From Roseospira visakhapatnamensis (GTDB lineage Bacteria > Pseudomonadota > Alphaproteobacteria > Rhodospirillales > Rhodospirillaceae), in the NCBI RefSeq assembly GCF_014197915.1, contig NZ_JACIGK010000008.1:62001-126000 (forward strand): a stretch of 64,000 bases of DNA, in the 5' to 3' direction. Under the pieces are notes generated by a model, which saw nothing but the letters and a program-made list of their open reading frames with translations, did not search any database and had not been told where the DNA came from. Made by a program: the position numbers and the translations under genes. Numbering within the stretch: position 1 is the first letter of the stretch; each line of letters begins with the position of its first letter. Shown one piece after another: positions 19,659 to 30,213 of the stretch.

Positions 19659-20867
19659 ATGACCATTCAGACCTCGGTGGAATACGGTCGCCGACCGCCG
19701 TTTGCCAGGGGGACCGTCGTGTCCGCGGGGCTGTCTGGAGAGACGGCCGCGCGCGCGGATGATGCGGTCCGGTCGAAGCCCCCGATCACCATTATCGAGC
19801 CTGTCGACAGACATCGGGATCAACTCAGAAGCGCCCTGGGCGACCTCTACGACGTCACCAGTTTCCGGACGGGGCGGGAGGCCGTGCGCGCCCTGCCGCT
19901 GTTCGCGGTGCCCGCCGTGATGATCGTTGACGAGCGCACACCGCCCCGGGGCGGGGCGGCCGCCATTGAGGCGATCGGATCCGATCCCGTGTTGCGTCAC
20001 GTGCCCCTGATCGGCATGGCGTCCCACGAGTCCTCGGTGTTCGTGCGGCTGCTGCGCGGGCGCGGGTGTCCGGTGCTGATCAAGCCCTTCACCAGGGCCA
20101 GACTGTACGAGACCTTGTCCGCCCTTCTGACCCGGGAGCTTGAGGCGCAATGGGATGCGCTTGACCCGGCCCCGCAAGGCGCGCTGAAAAAAACCGTGGC
20201 GATTTTCAACGAGATCCCCAACCTCATCCTTGAAGGGAAACCGATCCCCTACAGCGACGTGAGGGATAGCTGTGCGTCCCTGGTGGAGGCGGTCAACCAT
20301 GGATCCTTCGACGTTCTTCTGAACAGTGTGAAAGGTCACGACAATTATACGTACGTTCACTCCATTCGGGTGGCAACGTTTCTTGCCTATTTTGGCCATG
20401 AACTGGGGCTGGTGGGTGACGACCTGTTGACCGTGGCGGCCGGTGGCCTGTTGCACGACATCGGCAAGGTGGCCATCCCGCGCGCGCTGCTGAACAAGCC
20501 CGGCCGTTTGAGCGAGGCGGAGTGGACGCGCATGCGGGGCCATGTCACCCGCACGGTCGAGATGCTGGACCGGATGGACGACGTGCCGCGCGGGGTCGTC
20601 ACCATCGCCGGCCAGCATCACGAGAAGCTGGACGGCACCGGATATCCGCGCGGCCTGAAGGGCGGGGCGCTGAACGATCTGGCGCGGATGGCGGCCATCG
20701 TCGACGTGTTCGGGGCGCTCACCGACCGGCGGTCCTACAAGGACCCGATGTCGCCCGAGGCGGCGCTGGACCTCATGGAGGGCATGCGCGGCCACCTGGA
20801 CCCGCACCTGGTGCGTCTGTTCCGGGAGACGCTGCGGGGTGCCGCGTCGATTCTGGCGCCGGTTTAG
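19659..20867 (+). CDS. Response regulator with HD-GYP phosphodiesterase output domain
   Basis: A 402-residue cytosolic protein. Residues ~45-160 form a receiver domain: the phosphoacceptor aspartate is in VMIVDERTP and the conserved lysine in VLIKPF, but the usual acidic pair at the first strand is replaced by EP (ITIIEPVD), so phosphorylation may be altered. Residues ~215-395 are an HD-GYP domain with HSIRVA, the metal-binding HDIGKVAIP and the GYP signature HHEKLDGTGYP, followed by DVFGALTDRRSYKDP. HD-GYP proteins hydrolyse cyclic di-GMP and influence motility and biofilm. No sensor kinase is adjacent. The N-terminal ~40 residues are unstructured in appearance. A GTG or later ATG start cannot be ruled out. 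Confidence 0.9.
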   Translation: MTIQTSVEYGRRPPFARGTVVSAGLSGETAARADDAVRSKPPITIIEPVDRHRDQLRSALGDLYDVTSFRTGREAVRALPLFAVPAVMIVDERTPPRGGAAAIEAIGSDPVLRHVPLIGMASHESSVFVRLLRGRGCPVLIKPFTRARLYETLSALLTRELEAQWDALDPAPQGALKKTVAIFNEIPNLILEGKPIPYSDVRDSCASLVEAVNHGSFDVLLNSVKGHDNYTYVHSIRVATFLAYFGHELGLVGDDLLTVAAGGLLHDIGKVAIPRALLNKPGRLSEAEWTRMRGHVTRTVEMLDRMDDVPRGVVTIAGQHHEKLDGTGYPRGLKGGALNDLARMAAIVDVFGALTDRRSYKDPMSPEAALDLMEGMRGHLDPHLVRLFRETLRGAASILAPV

Positions 20868-20876
20868 ACCCCGGCG

Positions 20877-21524
20877 TCAGGCGGTGCGGGTCAGCCGGGC
20901 CATGACGGCATAGCCGCGATAGAGCGGCCGGATCGTCACCTTGGCCCGCCCATCGGCCCCCAGGGCGCGCAGGTAGGCCAGCAATTCCGGCCGGTAGTGC
21001 ACGTGGAACAGGCCCAGCCACCCGTACAGCACGGCACGGAAGGCCCTGGGCAAGCCCGCCTGATCGCCGAAATCGACGATGTGGATGTGCCCGCCCGGGC
21101 GCAGCAGGGTGAGCGCGTGGTCGATGGACTCCCGCCACGGCGGGATCATGGACAGGCTGTAGGAGAACACCACGTGGTCCAGCGGCCGGTCGGTTCCGAA
21201 CAGGGCGGCCGGATCGAAGTCCTGGGCCAGCCCCAGGGCCACGGGCACACGCTCCGTCAGGCCGGCGCGGGCCAGCTTGGACCGCGCCGTCTTCAACATC
21301 TCGGCGCTGGCGTCCAGCCCCAGGATCCGCGCCTCGGGGTACAGTCGGGCCATGCGCAGCAGGTTTCGCGCGGTGCCGCAGCCCACCTCGCACACCGTCG
21401 CGCCGGCCTCCGGACGCACCTCGTCGATCAACTGGTCCCGACCCAGAAGGTAGTACTTGCGGGTCAGGTCATAGATATGTCGTTGCTGCCGGTAGATCCG
21501 GTCCATCAGCGTGGTGGCGTCCAT
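20877..21524 (-). CDS. btaB: Betaine lipid N-methyltransferase BtaB
   Basis: SAM-dependent methyltransferase of 215 residues. The SAM site is EVGCGTARNLLRMA, with acidic LGLDASAEML and the motif VVFSYSLSMIPPW. In the betaine-lipid pathway BtaB methylates diacylglyceryl-homoserine three times to give the phosphorus-free membrane lipid DGTS. The assignment rests on length, the IYDLTRKYYLLGRDQLI N terminus seen in BtaB proteins, and above all the upstream btaA gene 51 bases away on the same strand. These lipids replace phospholipids when phosphate is scarce in Rhodobacter and rhizobia. I see no clear Pho box upstream of btaA. Confidence 0.87.
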   Translation of the reverse strand: MDATTLMDRIYRQQRHIYDLTRKYYLLGRDQLIDEVRPEAGATVCEVGCGTARNLLRMARLYPEARILGLDASAEMLKTARSKLARAGLTERVPVALGLAQDFDPAALFGTDRPLDHVVFSYSLSMIPPWRESIDHALTLLRPGGHIHIVDFGDQAGLPRAFRAVLYGWLGLFHVHYRPELLAYLRALGADGRAKVTIRPLYRGYAVMARLTRTA

Positions 21525-21575
21525 GGCGGGGCGCGGGTTCCTTGAAGACCGTGAGGGGGACCGTGATGAGGGGGG

Positions 21576-22793
21576 CTAGTCCCGCCGGATGTACAGGTGG
21601 AAGCCGCCGTAGATGGACGCCCGGTCCCGCTGGGTTAGCGCCCGGCAGTCCTCGGGGTCATGATCCCACGGGGTCAGCAGGTCCGACGCCAGGGCCGTGG
21701 GCAGCGGGCTTTCTGTGCCGGCGGTCCGGAAGATCACCCGGGCCCCGGGCTTGGCGGTGCGCACGATCTGGGTCCACAGCTCGTTCAACTGGCGTTCGTT
21801 CATCCAGTCCTGAGCATCGAGCAGGACATAGCCGTCCAGGCTGCGATCGGGCTGATCGGCGAGCCAGACCGTCATGGACGTATGGTGGATGTTCACCCGG
21901 TCGGACAGGCCGCGCAGGGGTTCGTAGTGCTCGCCGCGCAGGTAGCGCGGGACGGCCCGGCGGAAATGGCGGTCGTAGCCGCGCCCGAACGCCTGCCAGG
22001 CGAAGTAGTTCTCCTCGATGGGGAAGTCGCAGGCCAGGCGTTCCAGGCGCTCGCGCAGCAGCGAGGGCACGTCGCCATTGGCGGACAGGGCCAGGGCCTC
22101 GTACTGGGCGGGCGGGATCCCCAGGCCGTACAGGCTGACCGGCAGGTTGCACAGGGTGCGGACGAGCTTCTTATCGAACAGATGGCCGACCGTGGCGTGG
22201 AACAGGGCGCGCTGTTCCTCGGGGGTGCGCACCGCCAGCAGAACGCGCGGGTTGGTGCCGTGCACCCGGGCCAGGACGTGCAGCGAACCGATGAACCGTC
22301 CCAACAGCCCGAAGCGGTAGATGTTCTTGGTGAAGTAGTTGATGCGCCGCCCGTGCGCCGGCGTCCATGTGGTCCAGTAGCGGCGGGTCGGCTCGTCCAG
22401 GTGGGGCAGAAGGTACTTCGAGAACGCCCGGGTGTTGGCTCGCTCGTCGGCGTGCCCGAAAAAACGGAAGTAGGTCTCGTAGTCGGGCAGGTGTTGAAGC
22501 GCCGTCAGCTTGAGGCGGCTGAGCGCCACATGCGCCGGGTTCAGGTCCACGGCGTCGATGCGGGCTGGAGACTCCGTCAGGTAGTTCAGAATATTGCAGC
22601 CGCCGGAACAAATGGTGACGATGCGCTTGTCGCCGTTGAGTTGCAGGGCCTCGATGTCGATCTCCGGATCTTCCCAGATCTGCGGATAAACAAAGCCACG
22701 GAACATCAGCGTGAACAGGCGTTCCAATGCCCCCTTTTTTGTAGTGGCCTTATTGTTGTGGACGGCCGCGTTCAGCAGGGCGTTCTTCTTCAT
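21576..22793 (-). CDS. btaA: Diacylglycerol 3-amino-3-carboxypropyltransferase BtaA
   Basis: A 405-residue enzyme that moves the 3-amino-3-carboxypropyl group of SAM to diacylglycerol, the first step of betaine-lipid (DGTS) synthesis. Family landmarks are FRGFVYPQIWEDPEID, the SAM-binding TICSGGCNILNYL followed by DAVDLNPAHVALSRLKL, WTPAHGRRINYFTKNIYRFG and the C-terminal VLLDAQDWM and VIFRTAG. The chosen ATG begins MKKNALLNAAV, where homology begins; the frame is open for another 35 residues of unlikely sequence. It is the first gene of the btaAB unit. Membrane association is expected because the substrate is diacylglycerol, but no membrane segment is present. Confidence 0.92.
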   Translation of the reverse strand: MKKNALLNAAVHNNKATTKKGALERLFTLMFRGFVYPQIWEDPEIDIEALQLNGDKRIVTICSGGCNILNYLTESPARIDAVDLNPAHVALSRLKLTALQHLPDYETYFRFFGHADERANTRAFSKYLLPHLDEPTRRYWTTWTPAHGRRINYFTKNIYRFGLLGRFIGSLHVLARVHGTNPRVLLAVRTPEEQRALFHATVGHLFDKKLVRTLCNLPVSLYGLGIPPAQYEALALSANGDVPSLLRERLERLACDFPIEENYFAWQAFGRGYDRHFRRAVPRYLRGEHYEPLRGLSDRVNIHHTSMTVWLADQPDRSLDGYVLLDAQDWMNERQLNELWTQIVRTAKPGARVIFRTAGTESPLPTALASDLLTPWDHDPEDCRALTQRDRASIYGGFHLYIRRD

Positions 22794-23175
22794 CGGGTCG
22801 TCGATCCAGGCTGCTCTAGGGGGCGCGCGAACACGCGGGGAGACGTGGGGTCGGACCACGACGCGGTCGTCCCACGGAAGCGAGACCGGGCTTGGCAACA
22901 GGCCCGCGCCAAGGAGGGGTTCGGAACCCTAGGGGGAGGCATCCTACCGCCTCTCGGGAGGCGGCGGAACCGGTTTCCCCGAACGGGCCGATCCCCTGAT
23001 CACCCCGGCGACACAGGTCACCACCGTCGTTACAGGCCGGTCCGGCGCCGAACCGACTCGCCATGGCCGAAAAACGGCAACGGGGCCAACCGCTCGTCCA
23101 AACAACGAACGGCCGACCCCGATGCGATGGGACGGTGCCCTGGGTCGCGCCTGGGTGCCTTGCGCGGAGGCCGCC
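22794..23175. other. Intergenic region between rpmE and btaA
   Basis: About 380 bases with no supported gene. It contains the 3-prime end of rpmE and the promoter of btaAB, both on the minus strand. I saw neither a T-run terminator nor a convincing pair of PhoB-type direct repeats. Confidence 0.35.
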
Positions 23176-23391
23176 CTACTTGAGGCCGAACCCGGCGAAG
23201 CGCTTGTTGAACTTGGCCACCTGTCCGCCGCTGTCCACCAGGCGCTGCACGCCGGTCCAGGCCGGATGGCTTTTGGGGTCGATGTCAAGCTTGATGCTGT
23301 CGCCGGCCATGGTGGACCGCGTCTTGAACTCGGATCCGTCGGTCATGGTGACCGTGATCTCGTGGTACTCTGGATGAATGCCGTCTTTCAT
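23176..23391 (-). CDS. rpmE: 50S ribosomal protein L31
   Basis: Ribosomal protein L31 of 71 residues, a component of the bridge between the large and small subunits. [18 protein letters not shown] and the C-terminal [21 protein letters not shown] are diagnostic. It has no cysteines, so it is the zinc-independent (C-minus) form usual in alphaproteobacteria. ATG 23391 gives the conserved [10 protein letters not shown] start; GGGAG lies about ten bases upstream. A six-residue longer frame is open but not conserved. Confidence 0.96.
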   Translation of the reverse strand: MKDGIHPEYHEITVTMTDGSEFKTRSTMAGDSIKLDIDPKSHPAWTGVQRLVDSGGQVAKFNKRFAGFGLK

Positions 23392-23460
23392 GAAGCCGCT
23401 CCCGCGCAAAGAGGCGCCCTTTTAGCCAAGCAGCCCCGGCGGGGCAAGGGCATGGGACCC

Positions 23461-23480
23461 GCGCCGGCCCGGGCCGGCGC
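23461..23480. repeat. Perfect 20-bp palindrome in rpmE leader
   Basis: GCGCCGGCCC followed immediately by its exact reverse complement. It lies about 70 bases upstream of the rpmE start (minus strand), between the AhpD-like gene and rpmE. It could be a protein-binding site or a leader hairpin with a minimal loop; in such GC-rich DNA a chance origin is possible. Confidence 0.4.
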
Positions 23481-23505
23481 GATGACGACGGTTGATAGCC
23501 GACAG

Positions 23506-23535
23506 ACGCCGCCGCCGCAAGAGGCGCGGCGGCGT
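23506..23535. terminator. GC-rich hairpin downstream of AhpD-like gene
   Basis: ACGCCGCCGC (from 23506) and its near complement GCGGCGGCGT (to 23535) form a strong stem about 40 bases after the stop of the minus-strand AhpD-like gene. A T-run is lacking on both strands, so intrinsic termination is uncertain. Confidence 0.35.
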
Positions 23536-23575
23536 TTCGGCATCAAGGGGAGGAGGGGGCGGTCGAGACCGATGG

Positions 23576-23935
23576 TCAGGCCGCGTTGGCGGTCACGGCC
23601 GCGAACTGGTCATAGGCGCGCAGGGCCTCGACGCCATACACCGTTGACGGGCCGCCGCCCATCAACTGGGCGACACCGATGGTCTCGACCACCTCGCCAC
23701 GGGTCGCGCCGGCATCGACGACCAGCTTGACGTGATGGGCGATGCAGCCGTCGCAGCGCACGGTGATGGCGATGGCCAGGGCGATCAGTTCCTTGACCTT
23801 GACGCTCAGCTCTTGATCCTGGCCGGCGGTGGCCGCCATCAGGGCCTTGAAGGCGCTCATCGTTTCCGGTTCGGCCTTGGCGAGGTCCGCCATGCCGGCC
23901 GCCAGATCCCGTCCGATCTGCACGAAATCGGTCAT
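23576..23935 (-). CDS. Carboxymuconolactone decarboxylase / AhpD-like protein
   Basis: A 119-residue all-helical protein of the carboxymuconolactone decarboxylase family. The motif CDGCIAHHVK with two cysteines and a downstream histidine is the AhpD-type redox centre, and GATRGEVVETIGVAQLMGGGP is the family C-terminal signature. Members act as alkylhydroperoxidase-type reductases or as unknown redox proteins; a true gamma-carboxymuconolactone decarboxylase is unlikely because the CxxC pair is present and no protocatechuate genes are nearby. It sits downstream of the cytochrome c gene and upstream of rpmE on the same strand but separated from both, so it is probably its own transcription unit. 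Confidence 0.87.
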   Translation of the reverse strand: MTDFVQIGRDLAAGMADLAKAEPETMSAFKALMAATAGQDQELSVKVKELIALAIAITVRCDGCIAHHVKLVVDAGATRGEVVETIGVAQLMGGGPSTVYGVEALRAYDQFAAVTANAA

Positions 23936-24114
23936 TGATGCACTCCTGTTGGAAAGGCCCGGCGGGCGCCGACACGGGTATCGCCGACGCCCCGCCCGGC
24001 CAGGGACGGCGGCACCCTACGGCGCGGGCGTCGGCGCGGGAAGTGCCGGTTTCGCGGGTCCGACCCGCGCGGATCGGCCAGGGCGGCGGGCGTCCGGGGC
24101 ATTCCGCCGACACG

Positions 24115-24151
24115 AAAAAACCGCCGCGCCCTGCCTGGGCGCGGCGGTTTT
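24115..24151 (-). terminator. Intrinsic terminator of the cytochrome c gene
   Basis: A perfect stem AAAACCGCCGCGCCC (24117-24131) / GGGCGCGGCGGTTTT (24137-24151) with a five-base loop. Read on the minus strand it lies about 32 bases after the cytochrome stop and runs into TTTTTT (24120-24115). The symmetrical A and T runs could allow some termination from the other side too. Confidence 0.85.
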
Positions 24152-24183
24152 CCATGCGACGGATAACCGGAGTCGGTCCCGGA

Positions 24184-24594
24184 TCAGTCCTGCAGCGTCT
24201 TCAGGTACGCGGCCACGTCGGGCGCGAACTTCGGCGGCAGGCTGACGACCATGGCGCTCTCATGTCCACCGGCGTACTTCTGGCGGAAGGCTTCCGGATC
24301 GGCCACGTACTCGGTCAGGGTCTCTTCGTTCCACTCCTCGATGCCGTTCTCGGCGAACAGCGGCGCGGCCTGATAGCGATCAAACCCTTCCACGGTGGCC
24401 GGAGCCTGGCCGTAGATGCCCCACAGGTTCGGGCCCACCATGTGCTTGCCGCCCTTGTCGAACGTGTGGCACGCCTTGCAGACGCGATTGGCCCACTTCT
24501 CGCCGTTGGCGACGTCGCCCTCGGCCAGCGCGACGGTCGTGCTCGCACCCAAGGTCAGAGCCACGCCCGTGGCCATCATGAGGGTCCTCAGCAT
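24184..24594 (-). CDS. Periplasmic class I c-type cytochrome
   Basis: A 136-residue secreted monohaem cytochrome c. The signal peptide MLRTLMMATGVALTLGASTTVALA ends at ALA-E. Haem is attached at CKACH (about residues 39-43), and the distal methionine is probably that in ESAMVVSLPPKF near the C terminus. MVGPNLWGIYG and a helix PDVAAYLKTLQD are typical of cytochrome c2/c550 carriers, which move electrons between the bc1 complex and oxidases or reaction centres. AGGAG lies seven bases before the chosen ATG; upstream in-frame sequence is not conserved. A promoter is visible at 24757-24785 and a strong terminator follows, so it is monocistronic. Whether it feeds the cbb3 oxidase or photosynthesis is not decidable here. 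Confidence 0.9.
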   Translation of the reverse strand: MLRTLMMATGVALTLGASTTVALAEGDVANGEKWANRVCKACHTFDKGGKHMVGPNLWGIYGQAPATVEGFDRYQAAPLFAENGIEEWNEETLTEYVADPEAFRQKYAGGHESAMVVSLPPKFAPDVAAYLKTLQD

Positions 24595-24756
24595 GGATAG
24601 TCTCCTCTCACGTTCTTCTACGAAACCAATGGATCGGTTCGGCATGGGGTTTCTACGGTAGGCCGGACCGGGGTGATGCCGGTTGAGTTCGAACAGAACG
24701 GCTTCCGGCAGCATATCCAGGCGTCCGCAAGACCTTGGGCCGAGCCAGAACGAAAC

Positions 24757-24785
24757 CTTATACTGGATCCCTTGAGCGGGCTCAA
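24757..24785 (-). promoter_or_regulatory. Promoter of the cytochrome c gene with overlapping inverted repeat
   Basis: On the minus strand TTGAGC (24785-24780) and TATAAG (24762-24757) are exactly 17 bases apart, a good vegetative-type promoter giving a leader of about 155 bases. The -35 box lies in the perfect repeat TTGAG-cggg-CTCAA (24772-24785), whose half-site and 4-base spacer resemble, but do not match, the FNR/FixK box (TTGAT-N4-ATCAA). Confidence 0.6.
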
Positions 24786-25321
24786 TACAAGGCATTGACC
24801 GTTCGTAAACGTGGACCGGTCGCGGAACGAGCGGCCCACGTCTCATCCATGCCCTCAACCATGACCCCAGTTTATGGCCGGTTTGTGGACAGTGGGGTGT
24901 TCGGCGTCCGCTCAAGCCGCCGGGGGGCGTGATCCGGCGGAGGCTCTCCACGCCGCGCGGCCGGTCGGGGTGCGGGGGCGCTTCTTTAATAAGGCGTCGT
25001 CCTGACGGAGCCTCCCTTGGGTGGTCGGACCAAGGGACAGGGCCTTCCTCACCACGGCCACGTCACGATAACGATGCGATCCGGCGCCCCGGGGGCGCCG
25101 GACGGACGTCCCGGCGGGACCGGGTCGTCCGTCCGGTCCGCTGATCGCCGCACCCCGCGCCACGCCCGACCGCCACTTGCAATCCGCGAAAGGAGTGTGC
25201 TAATGAACCGTCGTCTTCGGGGAGAGTCCTCTCCGGGGCCTCGAATTTTGTTGAAAATCAACACCCTGCCCAAATCCATGCGCGGGACAGGGGTTTCACT
25301 CACAAGCGGGACACGGCGACT
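24786..25321. other. Intergenic region upstream of the ATP synthase operon
   Basis: About 530 bases with no supported gene, between the cytochrome promoter and atpH. It holds the promoter of the atp operon. Near 25220-25236 there is a GGAGAG/CTCTCC hairpin and at 25249-25263 a perfect repeat TGTTGA-aaa-TCAACA in an AT-richer patch; either may be regulatory. No clear -35/-10 pair stands out. Confidence 0.35.
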
Positions 25322-25882
25322 GTGGCATCGGAATCGACGCGGGTATCCGGGCTGGCTGTTCGTTATGCGACGGCGCTCTTCGATCTGGCCGAGGAGAACA
25401 AAGTCATCGACCGGGTGGCCGATGATATGGACGCGCTCCGCGCCATGCTGGACGACAGCGAGGACTTGCGTCGGTTCATCGCCAGTCCGGTGGTGAGCCG
25501 AGGCGATCATCTGGCCGGCATTCTGGCCCTGGCCGACAAGGCGGACCTGTGTGACGAGACCCGGAAGTTCCTGGGGCTGGTTGCCGGGAAGCGGCGCCTG
25601 TTCGCGCTGCCGGGCATGATCAGGGCGTTTCAGCGCCAACTCGCCAAGCGGCGCGGCGAGACCTCGGCCGAGGTGATCGCCGCCCGGCCGCTGAGCGATC
25701 GTCAGATGGTGGATCTGGCCGCGCGCCTGAAGCAGGTGGTGGGCAATGACGTGACCATCAATGCCTCGGTGGATCCGGACCTGCTGGGCGGCATGGTGAT
25801 CCGCGTCGGCTCGCGCATGGTTGACACGTCCCTGCGCTCGAAACTGCAACGCTTGAGTCTCTCCATGAAAGGGGTTGGATGA
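25322..25882 (+). CDS. atpH: F1 ATP synthase delta subunit
   Basis: A 186-residue subunit that links F1 to the peripheral stalk of F0. Landmarks are the N-terminal [27 protein letters not shown], and the C-terminal [25 protein letters not shown] that defines the delta/OSCP family. The start is GTG (VASESTR) with only a weak Shine-Dalgarno sequence. First gene of the F1 operon atpHAGDC, as usual in alphaproteobacteria where the F0 genes lie elsewhere. Its stop overlaps the ATG pair of atpA. Confidence 0.95.
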   Translation: MASESTRVSGLAVRYATALFDLAEENKVIDRVADDMDALRAMLDDSEDLRRFIASPVVSRGDHLAGILALADKADLCDETRKFLGLVAGKRRLFALPGMIRAFQRQLAKRRGETSAEVIAARPLSDRQMVDLAARLKQVVGNDVTINASVDPDLLGGMVIRVGSRMVDTSLRSKLQRLSLSMKGVG

Positions 25883-27414
25883 TGGAAATCCGCGCCGCGG
25901 AAATCTCCGCAATCCTGAAGGAACAGATCGCCAATTTCGGCGCCGAGGCGGATACGGCGGAAATTGGTCAGGTCCTCTCGGTCGGCGACGGAATTGCCCG
26001 CATCCATGGACTGGATAATGTCCAGGCCGGCGAGATGGTCGAGTTCCCCGGCGGCATCAAGGGCATGGCGCTCAACCTTGAGGACGACAATGTCGGCGCC
26101 GTGGTGTTCGGCGAGGACACCAGCATCAAGGAAGGCGACATCGTCAAGCGCACCGAGTCCATCGTGGACGTGCCCGTGGGCATGGGCCTGCTGGGGCGCG
26201 TGGTGGACGGCCTGGGCAACCCCATCGACGGCCTGGGTCCGGTGACCGACGTTGAGCGCGCGCGCGCCGACGTCAAGGCGCCGGGCATCGTGCCGCGCAA
26301 GTCGGTGCACGAGCCAGTGCAGACCGGCATCAAGGCGATCGATGCCCTGATCCCCATCGGCCGGGGCCAGCGCGAACTGATCATCGGCGACCGCCAGACC
26401 GGCAAGACCGCCATCATCCTGGACACCATTCTCAATCAGAAGAATGTGAACGATAAGGCCAAGGATGAAAGCGAGAAGCTGTACTGCATTTACGTGGCGG
26501 TGGGGCAGAAGCGCTCGACCGTGGCCCAGGTGGTGAAGATCCTGGCCGACCATGGGGCGCTGGACTACACCATCGTGGTCGCCGCCACCGCGTCCGAGCC
26601 GGCGCCGCTGCAGTACCTGGCGCCCTACGCCGGCTGCACCATGGGCGAGTGGTTCCGCGATAACGGCAAGCACGCCGTGATCTTCTACGACGATCTGTCC
26701 AAGCAGGCCGTGGCCTACCGGCAGATGTCGCTGCTGCTGCGTCGCCCGCCCGGCCGCGAAGCCTACCCCGGCGACGTGTTCTACCTGCACTCGCGCCTGC
26801 TGGAACGCGCCGCGAAGCTGAACGAGGATCATGGGTCGGGCTCGCTGACCGCCCTGCCGGTGATCGAGACGCAGGCCAACGATCTGTCGGCCTACATCCC
26901 CACCAACGTGATCTCCATCACCGACGGCCAGATCTTCCTGGAGACCGATCTGTTCTTCAAGGGTGTCCGCCCGGCGGTGAACGTGGGCGTCTCGGTGTCG
27001 CGCGTGGGTTCGTCGGCGCAGGTCAAGGCCATGAAGAAGGTGGCCGGCTCGATCAAGCTGGAACTGGCCCAGTATCGCGAGATGGCCGCCTTCGCCCAGT
27101 TCGCGTCCGACCTGGACGTGGCCACCCAACGGCTGCTGAACCGTGGCGCGCGTCTGACCGAACTGCTGAAGCAGAACCAGTACTCGCCGTTCCCGGTCGA
27201 GGAGCAGGTGGTGTCCATCTATGCCGGCACCAAGGGCTATCTGGACGCGGTCAAGACGGCGGACGTGACGCGCTTCGAAACCGAGATGCTGCGCGAAATG
27301 CGGGCGTCGGCGCCGGGCATCCTGGACGCGATCCGGGCCGAGAAGGCGTTGTCCCAGGATACCGAGGACAAGCTCGCGGCGTTCCTGGATGGCTTCGCCA
27401 AGACCTTCGCCTGA
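25882..27414 (+). CDS. atpA: F1 ATP synthase alpha subunit
   Basis: A 510-residue non-catalytic nucleotide-binding subunit. The P-loop is GDRQTGKT, with [29 protein letters not shown] as the family signature region and [16 protein letters not shown] at the N terminus. Two adjacent ATGs (25879 and 25882) are possible; AAAGGGG at 25868-25874 is better spaced for the second, and either one overlaps the atpH stop codon, so translation is coupled. Part of the F1 head with atpD, atpG, atpC and atpH in this operon. Confidence 0.97.
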   Translation: MEIRAAEISAILKEQIANFGAEADTAEIGQVLSVGDGIARIHGLDNVQAGEMVEFPGGIKGMALNLEDDNVGAVVFGEDTSIKEGDIVKRTESIVDVPVGMGLLGRVVDGLGNPIDGLGPVTDVERARADVKAPGIVPRKSVHEPVQTGIKAIDALIPIGRGQRELIIGDRQTGKTAIILDTILNQKNVNDKAKDESEKLYCIYVAVGQKRSTVAQVVKILADHGALDYTIVVAATASEPAPLQYLAPYAGCTMGEWFRDNGKHAVIFYDDLSKQAVAYRQMSLLLRRPPGREAYPGDVFYLHSRLLERAAKLNEDHGSGSLTALPVIETQANDLSAYIPTNVISITDGQIFLETDLFFKGVRPAVNVGVSVSRVGSSAQVKAMKKVAGSIKLELAQYREMAAFAQFASDLDVATQRLLNRGARLTELLKQNQYSPFPVEEQVVSIYAGTKGYLDAVKTADVTRFETEMLREMRASAPGILDAIRAEKALSQDTEDKLAAFLDGFAKTFA

Positions 27415-27483
27415 GGGACGGGGCCTCGCGCCCCAACCCCATGTGAGTGATCGCGTCCCCCTGGAGGAAAGGCCCCCCAGTCC

Positions 27484-28389
27484 ATGGCGAGCCTGAAGGA
27501 CCTACGCAACCGGATCTCGTCGGTCAAATCGACCCGCAAGATCACCTCGGCCATGAAGATGGTGGCCGCCTCGCGCCTGCGGAAGGCGCAGGAGGCCGCA
27601 GAGAACAGCCGGCCGTTCGCCGAGCGCATGGACCGCATGTTGGGCACCCTGGCCGGCAGCGTCGTGGGCACGCCCGGCGCGCCCCGGTTGCTGGCCGGCA
27701 CCGGCGATGATCGCCGTCACCTGATCGTGGTGGTCAGCTCCAACCGGGGCCTGTGCGGCGGCCTCAACAGTGCCACGGCCCGCAACACCCGGGCGTTGAT
27801 CCGCGAGTTGCAGGCGGACGGTAAGGAGGTCGCGCTTCTCTGCGTGGGCCGCAAGGGCCGCGACGCGCTGAAGCGCGATCACGCGTCGTTGATCAGCGAC
27901 ACGCTGGAGGACTTCGGTCGCCATGTCATCACCTACGCCGAGGCCGAGGTGGTGGCCCAGCGGGTGCTGGACATGTTCGAGGCCGGCGACTTCGACGTCT
28001 GCACCCTGGTCTACAACCGCTTCCGGTCGGCCATCAGCCAGATCGTCACGCGACAGCAGTTGATTCCGTTCCCGGTGCCCGAAACCGCCAACGAGAACCA
28101 GCCGCTGGACGCCACGGGGGACGCGGCGCAGCGCGCGCTGTACGAGTTCGAGCCGTCGGAAGAGGGCATCCTCGACGACTTGCTGCCGCTGAACGTCAAG
28201 ACCCAGGTGTTCCGTGCCATGACGGAAAACTACGCGTCCGAACAAGGGGCGCGGATGACCGCCATGGACAATGCATCGCGCAATGCCTCCGACATGATCG
28301 ACGACCTGACGTTGCAGTACAACCGCACCCGTCAGGCGATGATCACCAAGGAGCTGATCGAGATCATTTCCGGCGCCGAGGCGCTGTAG
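27484..28389 (+). CDS. atpG: F1 ATP synthase gamma subunit
   Basis: Central rotor shaft of F1, 301 residues. The N-terminal [29 protein letters not shown] and the C-terminal [34 protein letters not shown] coiled-coil pair are diagnostic. The middle (about residues 60-70, [15 protein letters not shown]) has a small insertion relative to many homologues. AGGAAAGG precedes the ATG. It lies 70 bases after atpA. Confidence 0.96.
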   Translation: MASLKDLRNRISSVKSTRKITSAMKMVAASRLRKAQEAAENSRPFAERMDRMLGTLAGSVVGTPGAPRLLAGTGDDRRHLIVVVSSNRGLCGGLNSATARNTRALIRELQADGKEVALLCVGRKGRDALKRDHASLISDTLEDFGRHVITYAEAEVVAQRVLDMFEAGDFDVCTLVYNRFRSAISQIVTRQQLIPFPVPETANENQPLDATGDAAQRALYEFEPSEEGILDDLLPLNVKTQVFRAMTENYASEQGARMTAMDNASRNASDMIDDLTLQYNRTRQAMITKELIEIISGAEAL

Positions 28390-29928
<1,539 letters not shown>

Positions 29929-30070
29929 TGGATGTGGCCGCGCCCCTCTGTCCCGGCAGGCCGGGGGCAGGGGCGCGACCGCCGCGCGGCGCCGATGTCG
30001 TCGGGCCGGCCGGCCCTCGGACCGGGTGCGTTCGAGGGGCGGGACGGGGCGAGGGATGCGTCGGCCTGTC

Positions 30071-30213
30071 GTGCAGCGACGTCGTCAAGGCGGTCTTGCC
30101 TGACGGCATGGGGCGGGTCGCAACGTTCTGAAGTCGGTGCACGGATCCAGATAAAGGAAAGCCAGACAAGAGAAAGAATGCAAACTGCATCTATTGTCTG
30201 GATCGGTGGACTA
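30071..30213. repeat. Palindrome-rich repeat element, copy B (in atpD-atpC gap)
   Basis: A diverged copy, in opposite orientation, of the element at 16381-16516. Compared with the reverse complement of copy A the same blocks occur in the same order: GTGCAGCGACG (30071), a decayed hairpin with TCAAGGC/GCCTGA, GTGCAC then GATCCAGA (from 30137), AAAGAATGC, ACTGCATCT, TTGTCTGGATC and GTGGACTA (ending at 30213). An extra ~20 bases (around 30150-30170) interrupt the left arm of the GATCCAG hairpin. The gap 29929-30241 otherwise has no gene. Confidence 0.7.
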
